From the NCBI GenBank assembly GCA_002633025.1, contig NMRB01000194.1, positions 1 to 64,000 of the forward strand: a DNA stretch of 64,000 nt, given 5' to 3'. Below are positions 11,695 through 23,115 of the stretch, one piece after another (within the stretch, counting starts at the first letter, position 1; each line of letters opens with the position of its first letter). Below the pieces are notes generated by a model that was not told where the DNA came from, ran no database searches, and worked only from the letters and a program-made list of their open reading frames with translations. The position numbers and the translations under genes are program-made. Source of the stretch: Notospermus geniculatus (lineage: Eukaryota; Nemertea; Pilidiophora; Heteronemertea; Lineidae).

Positions 11695-12249
11695 AAAGTT
11701 CTTGAAGGTGTATGAGGGGCAAAGAGGTGTAGAATGGGATAATACAGGTGGTCCAAAAGGACGACATTTGATACGCTGGCTGTTAGGTCAGATCATATTG
11801 GTCACTTTAGTGTGAATAATACAAATAATGTTAGGCATACATGTATTTGCACATTGGTCACTTTGTGAAATCAAGGAGGTGGGGAGGATATTGAAACCCT
11901 CTGTTTCGTAGGGGTTGAAGCAAAGTTTTATTTGCAGGCATAATTGTGTTTAAATAGGGTTCATCATCATCCTCATCGACATCAGAGGCTCAGGAAGTGA
12001 TCAGTGATTGGTAACTTTGTAACATCAGGCTACAGTTGATGCAGGTTGACCACAGTGCCCTAAAACGCCATTTTGACAGAATGAGAGCTCTTCGTGGGGG
12101 TGTCACGCTGGCGGGTTAATTTGGATTTCGAAAAAAAATCGGATTGGCCACTTTGTGAAATTAGCGACGAATTGTAAAAAAAAGAAGTATCACGCCAAGA
12201 CTGTCTTCTTGACAAATGTGACCAACGGTTTTGGTGAAGCTGTTGCGGA

Positions 12250-12310
12250 AAGTTGTTCTGAAGCAGCGCGGCGAAAAGGGATATTTATCCCTCGCCGCGC
12301 TGCTTTTTTT
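12250..12310. repeat. GC-rich hairpin followed by TTCGCA-type simple repeat
   Basis: AAGCAGCGCGGCGAAAAGGG is followed at once by its complement CCCTCGCCGCGCTGCTT. Next to it, at about 12330-12370, is a short run of GTTCGCATTCGCATT units. Neither is intact in the left arm (about 1430-1490), which keeps a single side. Confidence 0.6.
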
Positions 12311-12850
12311 CGCGCTGCTAAAGCTTTTTTACGCGTTCGCGTTCGTATTCGCATTCGCATTCGCATTTGTTCCTTTATTTTTGGGTCGTTCTTGTACACT
12401 AGATAATATTCCCTGGAGGTTGAATCCTCTCCTCATGGCGTTCTTTTCTCTATCATCCTTGCCCAAGGGTCAAAATGACAACATTCCGCGCGTAGGTTGT
12501 GTTATTTTGGTCAAGTAATAGATCTGGCGGAACGATTATCGAAAACCGTTCAAAAACCCATCAAAAATTATCAATTAAATCTTAATTTATCAGTCCTTAG
12601 CCCAGGGAAAGAAAACTTAGCAGAACAAAAGCAGGTTATTCACAGATATCACCAACACAATACAGGCTGAACTGCATGATGCTAAAGAAAGCAACAGAAA
12701 TTTTGTCCTTCATCTCAGACTTGAGGTTCTTATTCTCTGGTGACTGCACAGCACATGCACATTTCATGATAAAGAAAAGGAAAAAGGGCGGCGGGAAAGA
12801 ATGGGTGAACAGGGCTCAAGCAGAAGGGGCATTACTAATAAATTCAAATC

Positions 12851-13330
12851 TCAATTTATGAAATTTCAACGTTAAAACAGTCTCGGGTAAGGACCAGGAA
12901 CAGTTTGAAATAAAACACTGTCCCTCCTTTTAGTGTAGAATTAGAAATTGTTACAAATCTGACGACGTTGTTTCGCGGTGTCAAGAAGTGTCGGCGTAAA
13001 CCTGACGGAATCAATTTATAAAATTTCAACGTTAAAACAGTCTCAGGTGAGGATCAGGAACAGTTTGAAATAAAACACGGTCCCTCTTTTTAGTGTAGAA
13101 TCAGACATTTTTACAAATCAGACGACGTTGTTTCGCGGGGTCAAAAAGTGTCGGCGTAAACCTGACGGAATCAATTTATAAAATTTCAACGTTAAAACAG
13201 TCTCAGGTGAGGATCAGGAACAGTTTGAAATAAAACACTGTCCCTCTTTTTAGTGTAGAATCAGCAATTTTTACAAATCTGACGACGTTGTTTCGCGGTG
13301 TCAAAAAGTGCCGGCGTAAACCTGACGGAA
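12851..13330. repeat. Three tandem copies of a 160-bp unit
   Basis: The units start at 12851, 13011 and 13171 with TCAATTTATRAAATTTCAAC and end with GGCGTAAACCTGACGGAA. The period is exactly 160 bp and the copies differ by only a few substitutions. The left arm of the giant repeat has one unit, at about 122-282 in reverse complement. Confidence 0.9.
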
Positions 13331-13451
13331 TCATTCATGTGAAAGGGAGAAATTTGATTGGCGAATAATGTTCCCTCGGTTCCTGTCATTTGCACAGGAG
13401 GAGAGGGCAATGGACGAATTCGACCGGTATCATAACCGCATTAACATTATC

Positions 13452-14280
13452 CGATACACAGGTAATCATCAGCCCCGTCTTTCCACTCTCTGCACACAAG
13501 AAGGTGCAGAGCGACAAAAACCAATTACCAACAACTACAGGAGTTGCGTTTATTGGCAAACTTTGTTTTCATATAACTACCCGGTAATTATACCGCACGG
13601 AAGAAAATCGAAAAGTCCCCGGCAAATTTCATAACGATGGATTTTCTTTACAAGTCGAAGTTTGTCAATATTGCGAGGCGGTTTCTTCGATCCGAAACTG
13701 CGGCTGGGAGTTTGGAGTGCGTGCGTTCATTCGGAACAGGTGCGTCGCTCCCGTCTCCTCGACATCATAGCACAAATCTTGAAAGTCATAAGAAAGATAA
13801 ATGCGAATAGTTCATCAGGGGTCGACAGCTAATACATCCTGATGGCTACTTTTGCTTAAAGCGATTGTCAGGCACTTTATCCTGGGAGAAAACGCACTTG
13901 AACCGAGGATACGGGGACGACAGCAGTCTCTTGAAGGGGGTCCGCATTCGACGTCTGCGTTTTGTTTCGAAACAAAACAGAAGTATTTGATGGAGCCGCG
14001 GTTCAATAAAGAGGACTTAGATTTAGTCGGTTGATTATTTTTGTTTTGGAATGTGACGACGGGAAATGTTACAACCAAAAATCTATAAATTGAAAAAAGT
14101 TGAAAGCCAAAGCCGCCATTATATGGAAACGGCAACGACATCGTAAGTTATCGCAAACAGCCGATTGTGAAATTATCATGTAAAGTCTGAAGATGAGGTT
14201 GGCAGAAAATCAACCAGTAAACTCCACATGCTACCTCATAAGCCGACAGTCTTTAAATTTTTTTCTTTAATTTTTTTTTT
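13452..14280. other. Single-copy stretch, no gene seen
   Basis: Beyond the visible end of the inverted repeat. It contains short frames but no convincing exon. A T-rich then G-rich run lies near 14265-14290. Confidence 0.4.
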
Positions 14281-14935
14281 TGGGGGGGGGTTGTTACTTG
14301 TTATGTTGTTCTTTAAATTTCTTTTGGAAGGGGTCAATATGCCCATACAGGTTGACGTCAATAGTCAAAAAAAATTAAAAATTCCACATTGTTTCGTTCA
14401 GAATGCTGTTGATGAATAAATTAACAGTTTTTGAAAATAAAATCCATCTCAGACGGCGGTCCCTGAGGGTGCACTAATTAAACTGGATCTCATTCCCACC
14501 CACCTTTAAAAAACGTTCAAGTCGCGAGGTAAAATAATTCAATACCCTTTTGATTTCGGCTTTGGCGAATTCAAAAGAAGGTTAAGATATATGCTTCAGG
14601 GGAAACTGATAAAGGCCTATGTTTTATCATCTTGTTAAGAAGACAGAGAAATGATTTGTGAAAAATCATGACATTTTGGGTGTTATCCGTGACATTTATA
14701 AGTTTTGTTTCACTAATTAGTGCCGCCAACCCGATGTTGGCCTACACTAACACACGATTTTAAATACACGAACTTTTTACTTTCACTTTTCCTTCGGGGG
14801 ATGTGGGCTAAGGACACTATTTTGCAAGTATATCGTCCTTTTGCATGAAAAAAGTTTTTTTTCAGTCCTGAAGAAAAGCACGCGCCCCTCCCTCTAAAAC
14901 GGCTCTTCCTTGATCTCGTCTCAGAAGAGAGTTAG

Positions 14936-15935
14936 GTCCTGTTACAACCGTATTTGTAGCCGCGCCACTATTTGTAACCTACCACTATTTGTAGCCAACC
15001 GAGTCGCCGCTATTTATAGCAGATACGGACTAACCGTATTTGTAACCGACTTCGCCGCTATTTGTAGCCGACCCTGGATTCAGTGACCAGGGCCCTTGTT
15101 TGTGAGGACAGCGAATTGCACTATACCGGAAGTGTGGTCTCACATGACGTCATTCCATTATTATTCTTTCACTCTCTGGATCTTGAGAGTGTGGTAAATC
15201 TCACTCTGATAGGTGCTTCATTTCCATCTCAGTGGATATCACACCAGTCAGCCTCCGGATAAATGTACAGAAAAGTGACAAAAGCATTTGGTAACAAAAA
15301 TAATTATTAATGGTATTAACATCATGTACAGTTGCCAGCAGGTGATTTGAGTGTGATTTTTTACACTGGATTGGAAATAATTAGTAAACCATGGGCACAT
15401 AATCAGGAACCAAGTAAAATTACAGTTTCTATTTTGACCCCTCCCAGCCTCCAAAAAACAAAAAAATCACGTTTCGAAAATCGTGCAGAAACAAATGATC
15501 AAACGCTTCCAAATCTTTCTAATTACCGTAAATTTTAATATGTTTTTTTCTTTCTTTATTTCTTCTTGAACTTATGTAAGAATTATAATCTGTCCCTAAA
15601 ATAGCCAGTAAATAATTAACATCCGCAAAAAAACCAAATAAATCACAGTTTCGACAATCATGTTGAAAAAATGACCGAACGCTGCCAAATCTTGACAATT
15701 ACCGAAAAATATTTTGTGATTAAAGTTGACACTCTTCCAGAGTTGGTAGGCTACGGTGCTCACGTTTTCAATTCACAAGTTTTCAATGGTAAATGTTCAC
15801 GTGGTTAGCTGTAAGATGTCAGCTCTGGTCGGCTACAAATAGCGGCGAAGTCGGTTACAAATACGGTTAGTCCGTATCAGCTACAAATAGCGGCGACTCG
15901 GTTACAAATAGCGTTGATTACAAATAGCCTTCGCC
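14936..15935. mobile_element. Foldback-like element with sub-repeated TIRs
   Basis: The left arm (about 14940-15070) is built of repeated CTATTTGTAGCC or GTATTTGTAACC units. The right arm (about 15830-15930) is the inverted set, GGCTACAAATAGCGGCG and relatives. The ordered subunits match across the arms (GACTTCGCC, AGATACGGACTAACC, GAGTCGCC spacers). TIRs made of short direct repeats are the hallmark of Foldback-type elements. The 760-bp centre has no transposase-length frame. Duplication copy 2 lacks it. Confidence 0.75.
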
Positions 15936-15936
15936 T

Positions 15937-16052
15937 CGTATTCTAGAAGGCTCCTTAACTCTAAGGTCCACTTTAAGCTTTTGTATTCTGCCCTGCAAAC
16001 AATAGCTAAATGAAAACCTTATAGAGTTAAGGAAGCTTCTCGAATACGGTCC
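15937..16052. mobile_element. Short TIR element, CCGTATTCTAGAAG type (copy 2)
   Basis: Same family as 11579-11694, ending CTTCTCGAATACGGTCC. The corresponding element also occurs in duplication copy 2 at 20424-20534, so it predates the duplication. Confidence 0.75.
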
Positions 16053-16059
16053 TTCGTTT

Positions 16060-16234
16060 CTTCGGTAGAGGTAGCACCGCCAAGGAGTTAGGCCTACTGC
16101 ATTCGAAGTATGCAGTTTTTGTCAACTTGGGCCTACTCCAATACGACCTTACACGAATGCCCCGAACGGGTGTGCTGACTCTACCATTTCTTCGGTAGAG
16201 TTAGCACCGCCAAGGAGTTACTGCATTCGAAGTA
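16060..16234. repeat. Tandem AGTTAGCACCGCCAAGGAGTT module
   Basis: A segment containing CACCGCCAAGGAGTTACTGC, then a TTCGAAGTATGCAG part and an ACGACCTTACACGAATGCCC part, is repeated at about 16060-16180 and 16190-16234, continues after the inserted element at 17496-17680, and occurs again at 20540-20626. One copy carries an extra GGCCTA (16089-16096). Confidence 0.75.
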
Positions 16235-17493
16235 AGGTAAAGTGGTACAATTCTAGCCCCCTTTTCTGGTTTTATAAGGGTTTCACCACCAAAACACTTG
16301 AATATCAACATGAAATTTGGCATGTAGGTAGTCATGCAAGTCAGATGGATGGCTCAATTCAAAATAACTTTTTAACTGAATTCGTTTTTGAGAAATAAAT
16401 TATTTTCAAAAAGTTTACAGGGGCTATAATTGTACCACCGAAGTGGGGCAATTGTAGCCCCTGTGCATTTTCAGGAATAAATGCCAAAATAAAGCACAAT
16501 TTCCAAGAAATGAGTTCATCTACCTCTAGTTGAGTGCAATGATATAATTTTTGAAGGTTTGGGTTGACCTTTGAGTTTTGAGGGGGTACAATGACCCCCC
16601 TCACATGATGTCACAAAAAGTAGCTACCAGTAGTCAAAATTCACTGCCAACATATGAATAAAACACATTCTCTCAGAGTAAATCGCCTTTTTATCACAAT
16701 TTCACCTGTTTGGACTGTCTGCTATCTTTTTCTACTGTACCCTGGGGGGTGGGGGGTACCCCAACCCCCTTGACCACAAGGGATCAAAATTATTTTGGAA
16801 AAAAAAATCACCAATTTTCATACTCAAATGAAGCTAATACCAAGAGGAACTGAATCAAACAGTTTCTGACTGTTGAAACCCTGTGAAATGGCGGGTCAAA
16901 AGTTAGGGGCTCAAAAATCGCCGATTTTCATGTAAATTCAGCCATGGAAGGGTTAATTTTTGACCAAATCAGACCATTCAACCTGTGTTACTCCATTATA
17001 ATAGAAAGGAAGCATATAAAACGAGTTTTTGTAACCTTTGGGGTCTGTGTTAACAGGAAGAGGTGGGGCTATAATTGCACCATGCACAGGGGCTATAATT
17101 GTACCATACGGGTCTTTTTTGGAAATGGCAAACCTCTGGATAGTTCAGTTCAGTAATTAAAATCTGAGGAATGCCATCAATAGGTAACTTCCCAAAGCTA
17201 CTTCTGCCACAGTATCAGCTAATAGAATGGCAAATTGATGAAGTTATACTAATTCTAGCAAACCACGACTTGGGGTTTCAAACGTGACCCTTCCATTCAG
17301 GTGTCTTCAAGCCCCCACCACCACCAGGTTCTTTGATAAACTTAGAAAATTTCTTCTGCCTGAGGTCTCTGAGAAGTGTATCTTGAATATTATAGATCAT
17401 TGGATTAGGCAGTATACATCTCCTTGCAATGCTGGCCATGTTTCCACTCAGGGGCTAGAATTGTACCGGGGCTAGAATTGCACCACTTTACCT
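16235..17493. mobile_element. TA-flanked 1.26-kb TIR element
   Basis: The termini are AGGTAAAGTGGTACAATTCT (then AGCCCC) and the inverted GGGGCTAGAATTGCACCACT (then TTACCT). The host reads CGAAG-TA-[element]-TA-TGCAG, and the neighbouring unoccupied copy of the host repeat reads CGAAGTATGCAG (16104-16115), so the target duplication is TA, as for Tc1/mariner-type elements. Degenerate copies of the terminal motif (GGGGCTATAATTGTACC) recur inside at about 16420-16460 and 17065-17110. No intact transposase is visible. Confidence 0.85.
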
Positions 17494-18549
17494 TATGCAG
17501 TTTTTGTCAACTTGGGGCTGCTCCAATACGACCTTACACGAATGCCCCGAACGGGTGTGCTGACCCTACCATTTCTTCGGTAGAGTTAGCACCGCCAAGG
17601 AGTTACTGCATTCGAAGTATGCAATTTTTGTCAACTTGGGGCAACTCCAATACGACCTTACACGAATGCCCCGAACGGGAGGAGAGAACTGAAGAATATA
17701 GCCCGGTTCAGCAGGACGGGGCTCCGTGCGTCCCACTTTAAAACCTCCCACTCTACGTCATCCCGAGAGAATTGACTTCGATGAAACGATACCACCTCCT
17801 CGAACTGAGAGAGTGGGGTTCGGTGCATGCGTGGTCGGCAACCAATTTTACCATTGAGGTTCGATAAACTACCAATGGTAAACATCGTAAAAAGTGGGAC
17901 GATTTATTCGGAGGATTTTAATTTAAGATTTTGGATGACATTTATCTCAGCTCCTGTTACGTATATTTCAAACAACCCTGAGGGCGGCTTCCTCTACCAA
18001 ATATTTCTCCGACCGCACCTTCGGCAGTTGTTTTGGTATGTTTTTCTCGAACTCCACCGACGATGTTTTATTTTATCTTGGGGGCAACGCCCACTTTAAT
18101 GACAAACTAAAGTTTGAGCGCCACTGTACAGTGGCGCTCCTCGCGGATATTTTTCCTTGATGTCACTTAGCAACGGACGCTTTGTATCTGTTGCTATGCA
18201 CGGACAAAGTTCCGATAGGAAATGCTGCATTTAAAAGATTATCACGCCGTACTTCGGTATATATGCGTACACACTAGACATTTTAGGATTAGCCTATATC
18301 ATATACGTGTAATACTAGCCGCAGATGGCCGCAACAGTATTGCAGGCTTTCCGTGAAGGGGCCAGAAAACTTGTGTGGCTAATTTTGAAATTCCAGACCG
18401 GGAATGTCAGTTATTCTTGGTGAAGGAGAGAATTTGTTCACATGTCCTACCGTTCTGCATCCTGAGGTAACCAGTGGTTCTTAGGGCTCGCTCCCAACGT
18501 CACCGCATACAAACGGCGACGAAGGGAGCGAACGCTAAACCTAGGCGCA

Positions 18550-18660
18550 CATTGACGGGAAATTTCAATGTGGCAGGGGTGTTTTTAAAGTTGACTGACC
18601 CAACCTACTGGACTCGTCATTCAGCCGGGTCAGTCGACTTTAAAAACCTCCGTACCGCAT
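18550..18660. mobile_element. Small hairpin insertion
   Basis: GGTGTTTTTAAAGTTGACTG with ACCC is followed about 25 bp later by GGGTCAGTCGACTTTAAAAA. Duplication copy 2 (about 22430-22450) reads directly from CACATTGAC to CTCCGTACC, so about 100 bp is extra here. The flanking GGCGCACATTGACG and CGTCAATGTGCGCC also pair. Confidence 0.65.
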
Positions 18661-19385
18661 TGAGATCTGCCGTCAATGTGCGCCTAGCCTTAGAACCTAT
18701 CCTCACGATGACCTTACTGTGAATGGATGCAAATTTTAGTTGAAGATTTTGTCTAACAATATATCATTTGACTCGTTTTTCATATAAATCTTTACTTACC
18801 AATCTGTCCATTCACCAACAGGGTAAAGCATCCTCACTGAAAATACAGGAAATAGACGCTAAGAAAGTCAACAATATAATTATGAAAAAAAAAGAAATAC
18901 TTATTATGATGTTTCATTTGTTTGTGTCACTTTTTTAGCACCAGGATCATCCCAGCGTCCACCAAGCATCATGATGTGACCAGCGGCACTCCCTCGCAGG
19001 GGTACCGCCCAAGGCCACCCAAAAGCCCGCGGCACAGAAATAAAAGATCTTCAATAATTGACCTCGGGGCTCGAAGGCTGGCGATAATATGTCCAACACA
19101 ACAGCCTTGGGGGTTATTAATCAATCGTTTCATTATAACTACACTTGAGAACTAATGAATATAACTAAATCATAGGCATGGTGATAAAAGTAGCCCGTTC
19201 GTGAACTGAGTCCTGCCATGGCAAATGTGACGCCTAAAGGTAAAAGACACCAGTCAGGTAATGTATTTCGTCGCTCGCCCATTTTGGTTCCTCAAGCCGC
19301 CGCTAGGGCAAGAAGGCTTCGGTATTGGCTGCCATTTTGTTGCTGACGTCATTTTAGGATTCCATTTTCCCAACTACATTCAACG

Positions 19386-19460
19386 ATCTTGCTCCCGTCT
19401 CAGGTGCCTCCTCCCTTCTCAGGTGACTCCCTTCTCAGGTGATACCTGAGCATGCGCATA
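19386..19460. repeat. TCTCAGGTG short tandem repeat, inverted copy at 24127-24200
   Basis: Repeats of CTCCCTTCTCAGGTG lead into GATACCTGAGCATGCGCAT. The reverse complement, ATGCGCATGCTCGGGTATCA followed by CCTGAGAAGGGAG repeats, is at about 24127-24200. Confidence 0.65.
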
Positions 19461-20423
19461 GATAGGCGTTTTAGTGTAATATATTTTAGCCAGGAGGCGC
19501 TGTACGTCTCCGCACCCGGGCACCTGAGAGGGGAGAAACATCATTGGTATCCATTCGCTTATAAATAAATTTATTACCAGACAAATTGAAGGCACTCGGA
19601 GACCTNGGGGAGGGGGTTATTACTTGTTATGTTGTTCTTTAAGTTTCTTTTGGAAGGGGTCAATATGCCCATGCAGGTTGACGTCATAGTCTTTAAAAAA
19701 ATTTAAAATTCTACATTGTTTCGTTCAGAATGCTGTTGATGAATAAATTAACAGTTTTGAAAATAAAATCCATCTCAGACGGCGGTCCCTGAGGGTGCAC
19801 TAATTAAACTGGATCTCATTCCCACCCACCTTTAAAAAAACGTTCAAGTCGCGAGGTAAAATAATTCAATACCCTTTTGATTTCGGCTTTGGCGAATTCA
19901 AAAGAAGGTTAAGATATATGCTTCAGGGGAAACTGATAAAGGCCTATGTTTTTATCATCTTGTTAAGAAGACAGAGAAATGATTTGTGAGAAATGACATT
20001 TTGGGCGTTATCCGTGACATTTATAAGTTTGTTTCACTAATTAGTGCCGCCAACCCGATGTTGGCCTACACTAACAAAGGATTTTCATCACAAAAGTAAA
20101 AGATGTAACGAACTTTTGCTTTCACTTTTCCTTCGGGGGCAATGGCCGGGGGGATGTGGGTTAGGGACACTCTTTTGCAAGTGTCGTCGATCATTCTGCA
20201 TGAAAAAAAAGTTCTTTTTTCAGTCCTGAAGAAGCACGCGCCCCTCCCTCTAAAACGGCTCTTCCTTGATCTCGTCTCAGAAGAGAGTTTGGCCCTATTT
20301 AACTCACATCGTAGCATACGATGTAAATTTATAGGCTTAAATTAAAATACATGTATTACGAAGGAAAACGGGAAACTCGCGCCTTTCGGCTGTTGCGTAT
20401 TCAAATTCGGGAAAGCCTTCGCC

Positions 20424-20534
20424 TCGTAGTTAGCCTCCTTAACTCTAAAGGTCCACTTTAAGCATTTGTATTCTGCCCTGCAAACTAGCTAAAGGTAAAC
20501 CTTAGAGTTAAAGAAGCTTCTCGAATACGGCCCC
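20424..20534. mobile_element. Short TIR element, CCGTATTCTAGAAG type (copy 3)
   Basis: Family as at 11579-11694. The left terminus is decayed (CCTCGTAGTTAGCCTCC) and the right terminus CTTCTCGAATACGGCCCC is intact. Confidence 0.7.
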
Positions 20535-20626
20535 TCGTTTCTTCGGTAGAGGTAGCACCGCCAAGGAGTTACTGCATTCGAAGTATGCAGCTTTCGTCAA
20601 CTTGGGGCTACTCCAATACGACCTTA

Positions 20627-20853
20627 AAGCCCCAGTCACATATCCACTCCGGGGCCCGTACGGCGAGTAAAAACAGACATTTTGGCCAATTTCTACGGTG
20701 TCTCCCCAGTTTGATCCAGTCTAATTTCCACTTGTCCATTAAGGCGATTTCGGCATAATTCATCTTAGATCCCTGTTTCAGTCTCGAAAATCCACTGCAA
20801 GCCGCTGGGTGGGGAAATTCGTACGGGGCCCGGTGGATTTGTGACCTAGGCTT
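20627..20853. mobile_element. TIR element with AAGCCCCAGTCACA ends
   Basis: The left end AAGCCCCAGTCACATATCCA pairs with the right end GGTGGATTTGTGACCTAGGC (then TT), and inner GGGGCCCGTACG pairs with CGTACGGGGCCC. Copy 1 of the duplication reads through the site (GACCTTACACG), so the insertion is specific to copy 2. It is non-coding. Confidence 0.75.
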
Positions 20854-21110
20854 AAGCTAGGAATCCACTGCTGATTTTCTGCGTTGCGACTTGCTTTGCA
20901 ACCTGCCACCGGCGATTGAATACGATCGCAAGGAACTGATACCGGTCGCCGACCGATTGCCGACTGAAATTGACCACATCTTCGACATTGGTGGAAATCA
21001 CGTCCAGCGAGTCCACTTTGGAGATCGAGTACCCAGTTGCAACGCAACCCAGTTGCAAAGCAAGTCGCAATGAGAAATCAAGTTGAAAAGCAATGGTGGA
21101 TTCCTGGCTT
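20854..21110. mobile_element. TIR element with AAGCTAGGAATCCACTG ends
   Basis: The left end AAGCTAGGAATCCACTGCTG pairs with the right end CAATGGTGGATTCCTGGCTT. Inner GCGACTTGCTTTGCAACC also pairs with GGTTGCAAAGCAAGTCGC-like sequence. It abuts the previous element with no host sequence between, so the two entered as a composite or one inserted at the edge of the other. Confidence 0.75.
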
Positions 21111-21985
21111 TACGCAAATTCCCGAACGGGAGGAGGAGGGAACTGAAGACTAGCCCGGTTCAGCAGGACGGGGCTCCGTGCGTCCCACTTCACCTCCCAC
21201 TCTATACGTCATCCCTAGAGGATTGACTTCGATGAAACGATATACCACCTCCTCGAACTGAGAGTGGGTTTCGGTGCATGCGTGGTCGGCAACCAATTTT
21301 ACCATTGAGGTTCGATGAATTACCAATGGTAAACATCGTAAAAAGTGGGACGATTTATTCGGATGATTTTAATTTAAGATTTTGGATGACATTTATATCT
21401 CAGCTCCTGTTACGTATATTTAAAAACAACCCTGAGGGCGGCTTCCTCTACCAAATATTTCTCCGACCGCACCTTCGGCAGTTGTTTTGGTATGTTTTTC
21501 TCGAACTCCACCGACGATGTTTTATTTTATCTTGGGGGCAACGCCCACTTTAAGGACAAACTAAAGTTTGAGCGCCACTGTACAGTGGCGCTCCTCGCGG
21601 ACATTTTTCCTTGATGTCACTTAGCAACGGACGCTTTGTATCTGTTGCTATGCATGGACAAAGTTCCGATAGGGAATAATGCTGCATTTAAAAGATTATC
21701 ACGCCGTACTTCGGTATGTATGCATACACACTAGACATTTTAGGATTAGCCTATATCATATGATACTAGCCGCAGATGGCCGCAACAGTATTGCACGCTT
21801 TCCGTGAAGGGGCCAGAAAACTTTGGTAGGCCTATAGTTCTGTGCGGCTAATTTTGAAATTCCAGACCGGGAATGTCAGTTAGTCTTGGCGGAGGGGAGA
21901 ATTTCTTTTTCACACATATCCTACCGTTCTGCATCCTGAGGTAATCATTGGTTCTTAGCGATCGCTCCCAACGTCATCGCATATT

Positions 21986-22384
21986 AGGGAGTTTTCGCAA
22001 ATCTGACAAAAAACGAAGTACGAAATACGAAATTGGACGTCATATCCATGACGTAATGTATTTCATGAAATGGTTGGTACCCACAAATGTCCCTCATGCC
22101 AGTGCGTCTTTTAGCATGTCATGTAAGATCGAAAGAGTTATGGCGCATCTTGAATTTTTAAATTTCCAATTCGTATCAACGAAGTGGAAACGAAAGATAC
22201 ATTTCAAAATTTAATATACACCGTAGGCCTACCTCTGTCGTTCTAACGTCATACGCTAAAAGACGCTCGTGCAGCAGGCGATATTTGTGGTACCAGCCAT
22301 TTCCTGAAATACATTACGTCATAGGTATGACGTCCAATTTTGTATTTCGTACTTCGTTTTTCCTCAGATTTGCGAAAACTCCCT
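21986..22384. mobile_element. Foldback TIR element, AGGGAGTTTTCGCAAATCTGAC type
   Basis: The ends AGGGAGTTTTCGCAAATCTG and CAGATTTGCGAAAACTCCCT are inverted copies, with symmetry continuing through ACGAAGTACGAAATACG and the ATTACGTCAT region. Copy 1 of the duplication reads CGCATACAAACG without it. TATTA lies on both sides of the GGGAG core. The related copy at 1014-1410 has a diverged terminus. Confidence 0.8.
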
Positions 22385-23115
22385 ATTATACAAACGGTGA
22401 CGAAGGGAGCGAACGCAAAACCTAGGCGCACATTGACCTCCGTACCGTATTGGGATTTGCCGCCAATGTGCACATAGACTTTACCTCTGATATCCTCACG
22501 ATGACCTTACTGTGAATGGATGCAAATTTTAGTTGAAGATTTTGTCTATCAATATATCATTTGACTCGTTTTTCATATAAATCTTTACTTACCAATCTGT
22601 CCATTCACCAACAGGGTAAAGCATCCTCACTGAAAATACAGGAAATAGACGCTAAGAAAGTCAATATAATTATGAAAAAAAAGAAATACTTATTATGGTA
22701 TTTCATTTGTTTGTGTCACTTTTTTAGCACCAGGATCATCCCAGCGTCCACCAAGCATCATGATGTGACCAGCGGCACTCCCTCGCAGGGGTACCGCCCA
22801 AGGCCACCCAAAAGCCCGCGGCACAGAAATAAAAGATCTTCAATAATTGACCTCGGGGCTCGAAGGCTGGCGATAATATGTCCAACACAACAGCCTTGGG
22901 GGTTATTAATCAATCGTTTCATTATAACTATACTTGAGAACTAATGAATATAACTAAATCATAGCCATGGTGATAAAAGTAGCCCGTTCGTGAACTGAGT
23001 CCTGCCATGGCAAATGTGACGCCTAAAGGTAAAAGACACCAGTCAGGTAATGCATTTCGTCGCTCGCCCATTTTGGTTCCCCAAGCCGCCGCTAGGGCAA
23101 GAAGGCTTCGGTATT

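Larger units (their letters stand above)
7274..13451 (-). repeat. Right arm of giant inverted repeat
   Basis: This is the reverse-complement counterpart of 1-6345 and begins at the base after the N at 7273. Relative to the left arm it has extra material at about 9935-10500 (unrecognised), a TIR element at 11579-11694, another at 8744-8862, and three copies instead of one of a 160-bp unit at 12851-13330. It lacks the left-arm insertions at 1014-1410, 2713-3120 and 4634-4867. Past 13451 the sequence can no longer be compared because the left arm leaves the window. Confidence 0.85.
14283..19377 (+). repeat. Segmental duplication, copy 1
   Basis: It matches 19607-23510 in the same orientation: 14283-14930 with 19607-20290, 15937-16110 with 20424-20590, 17650-18480 with 21120-21960, and 18720-19377 with 22500-23510. 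Copy-specific insertions interrupt it: 14936-15935 and 16235-17493 here, and 20627-21110, 21986-22384 and 23116-23478 in copy 2. No coding frame is maintained across both copies apart from short ones. Confidence 0.85.
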
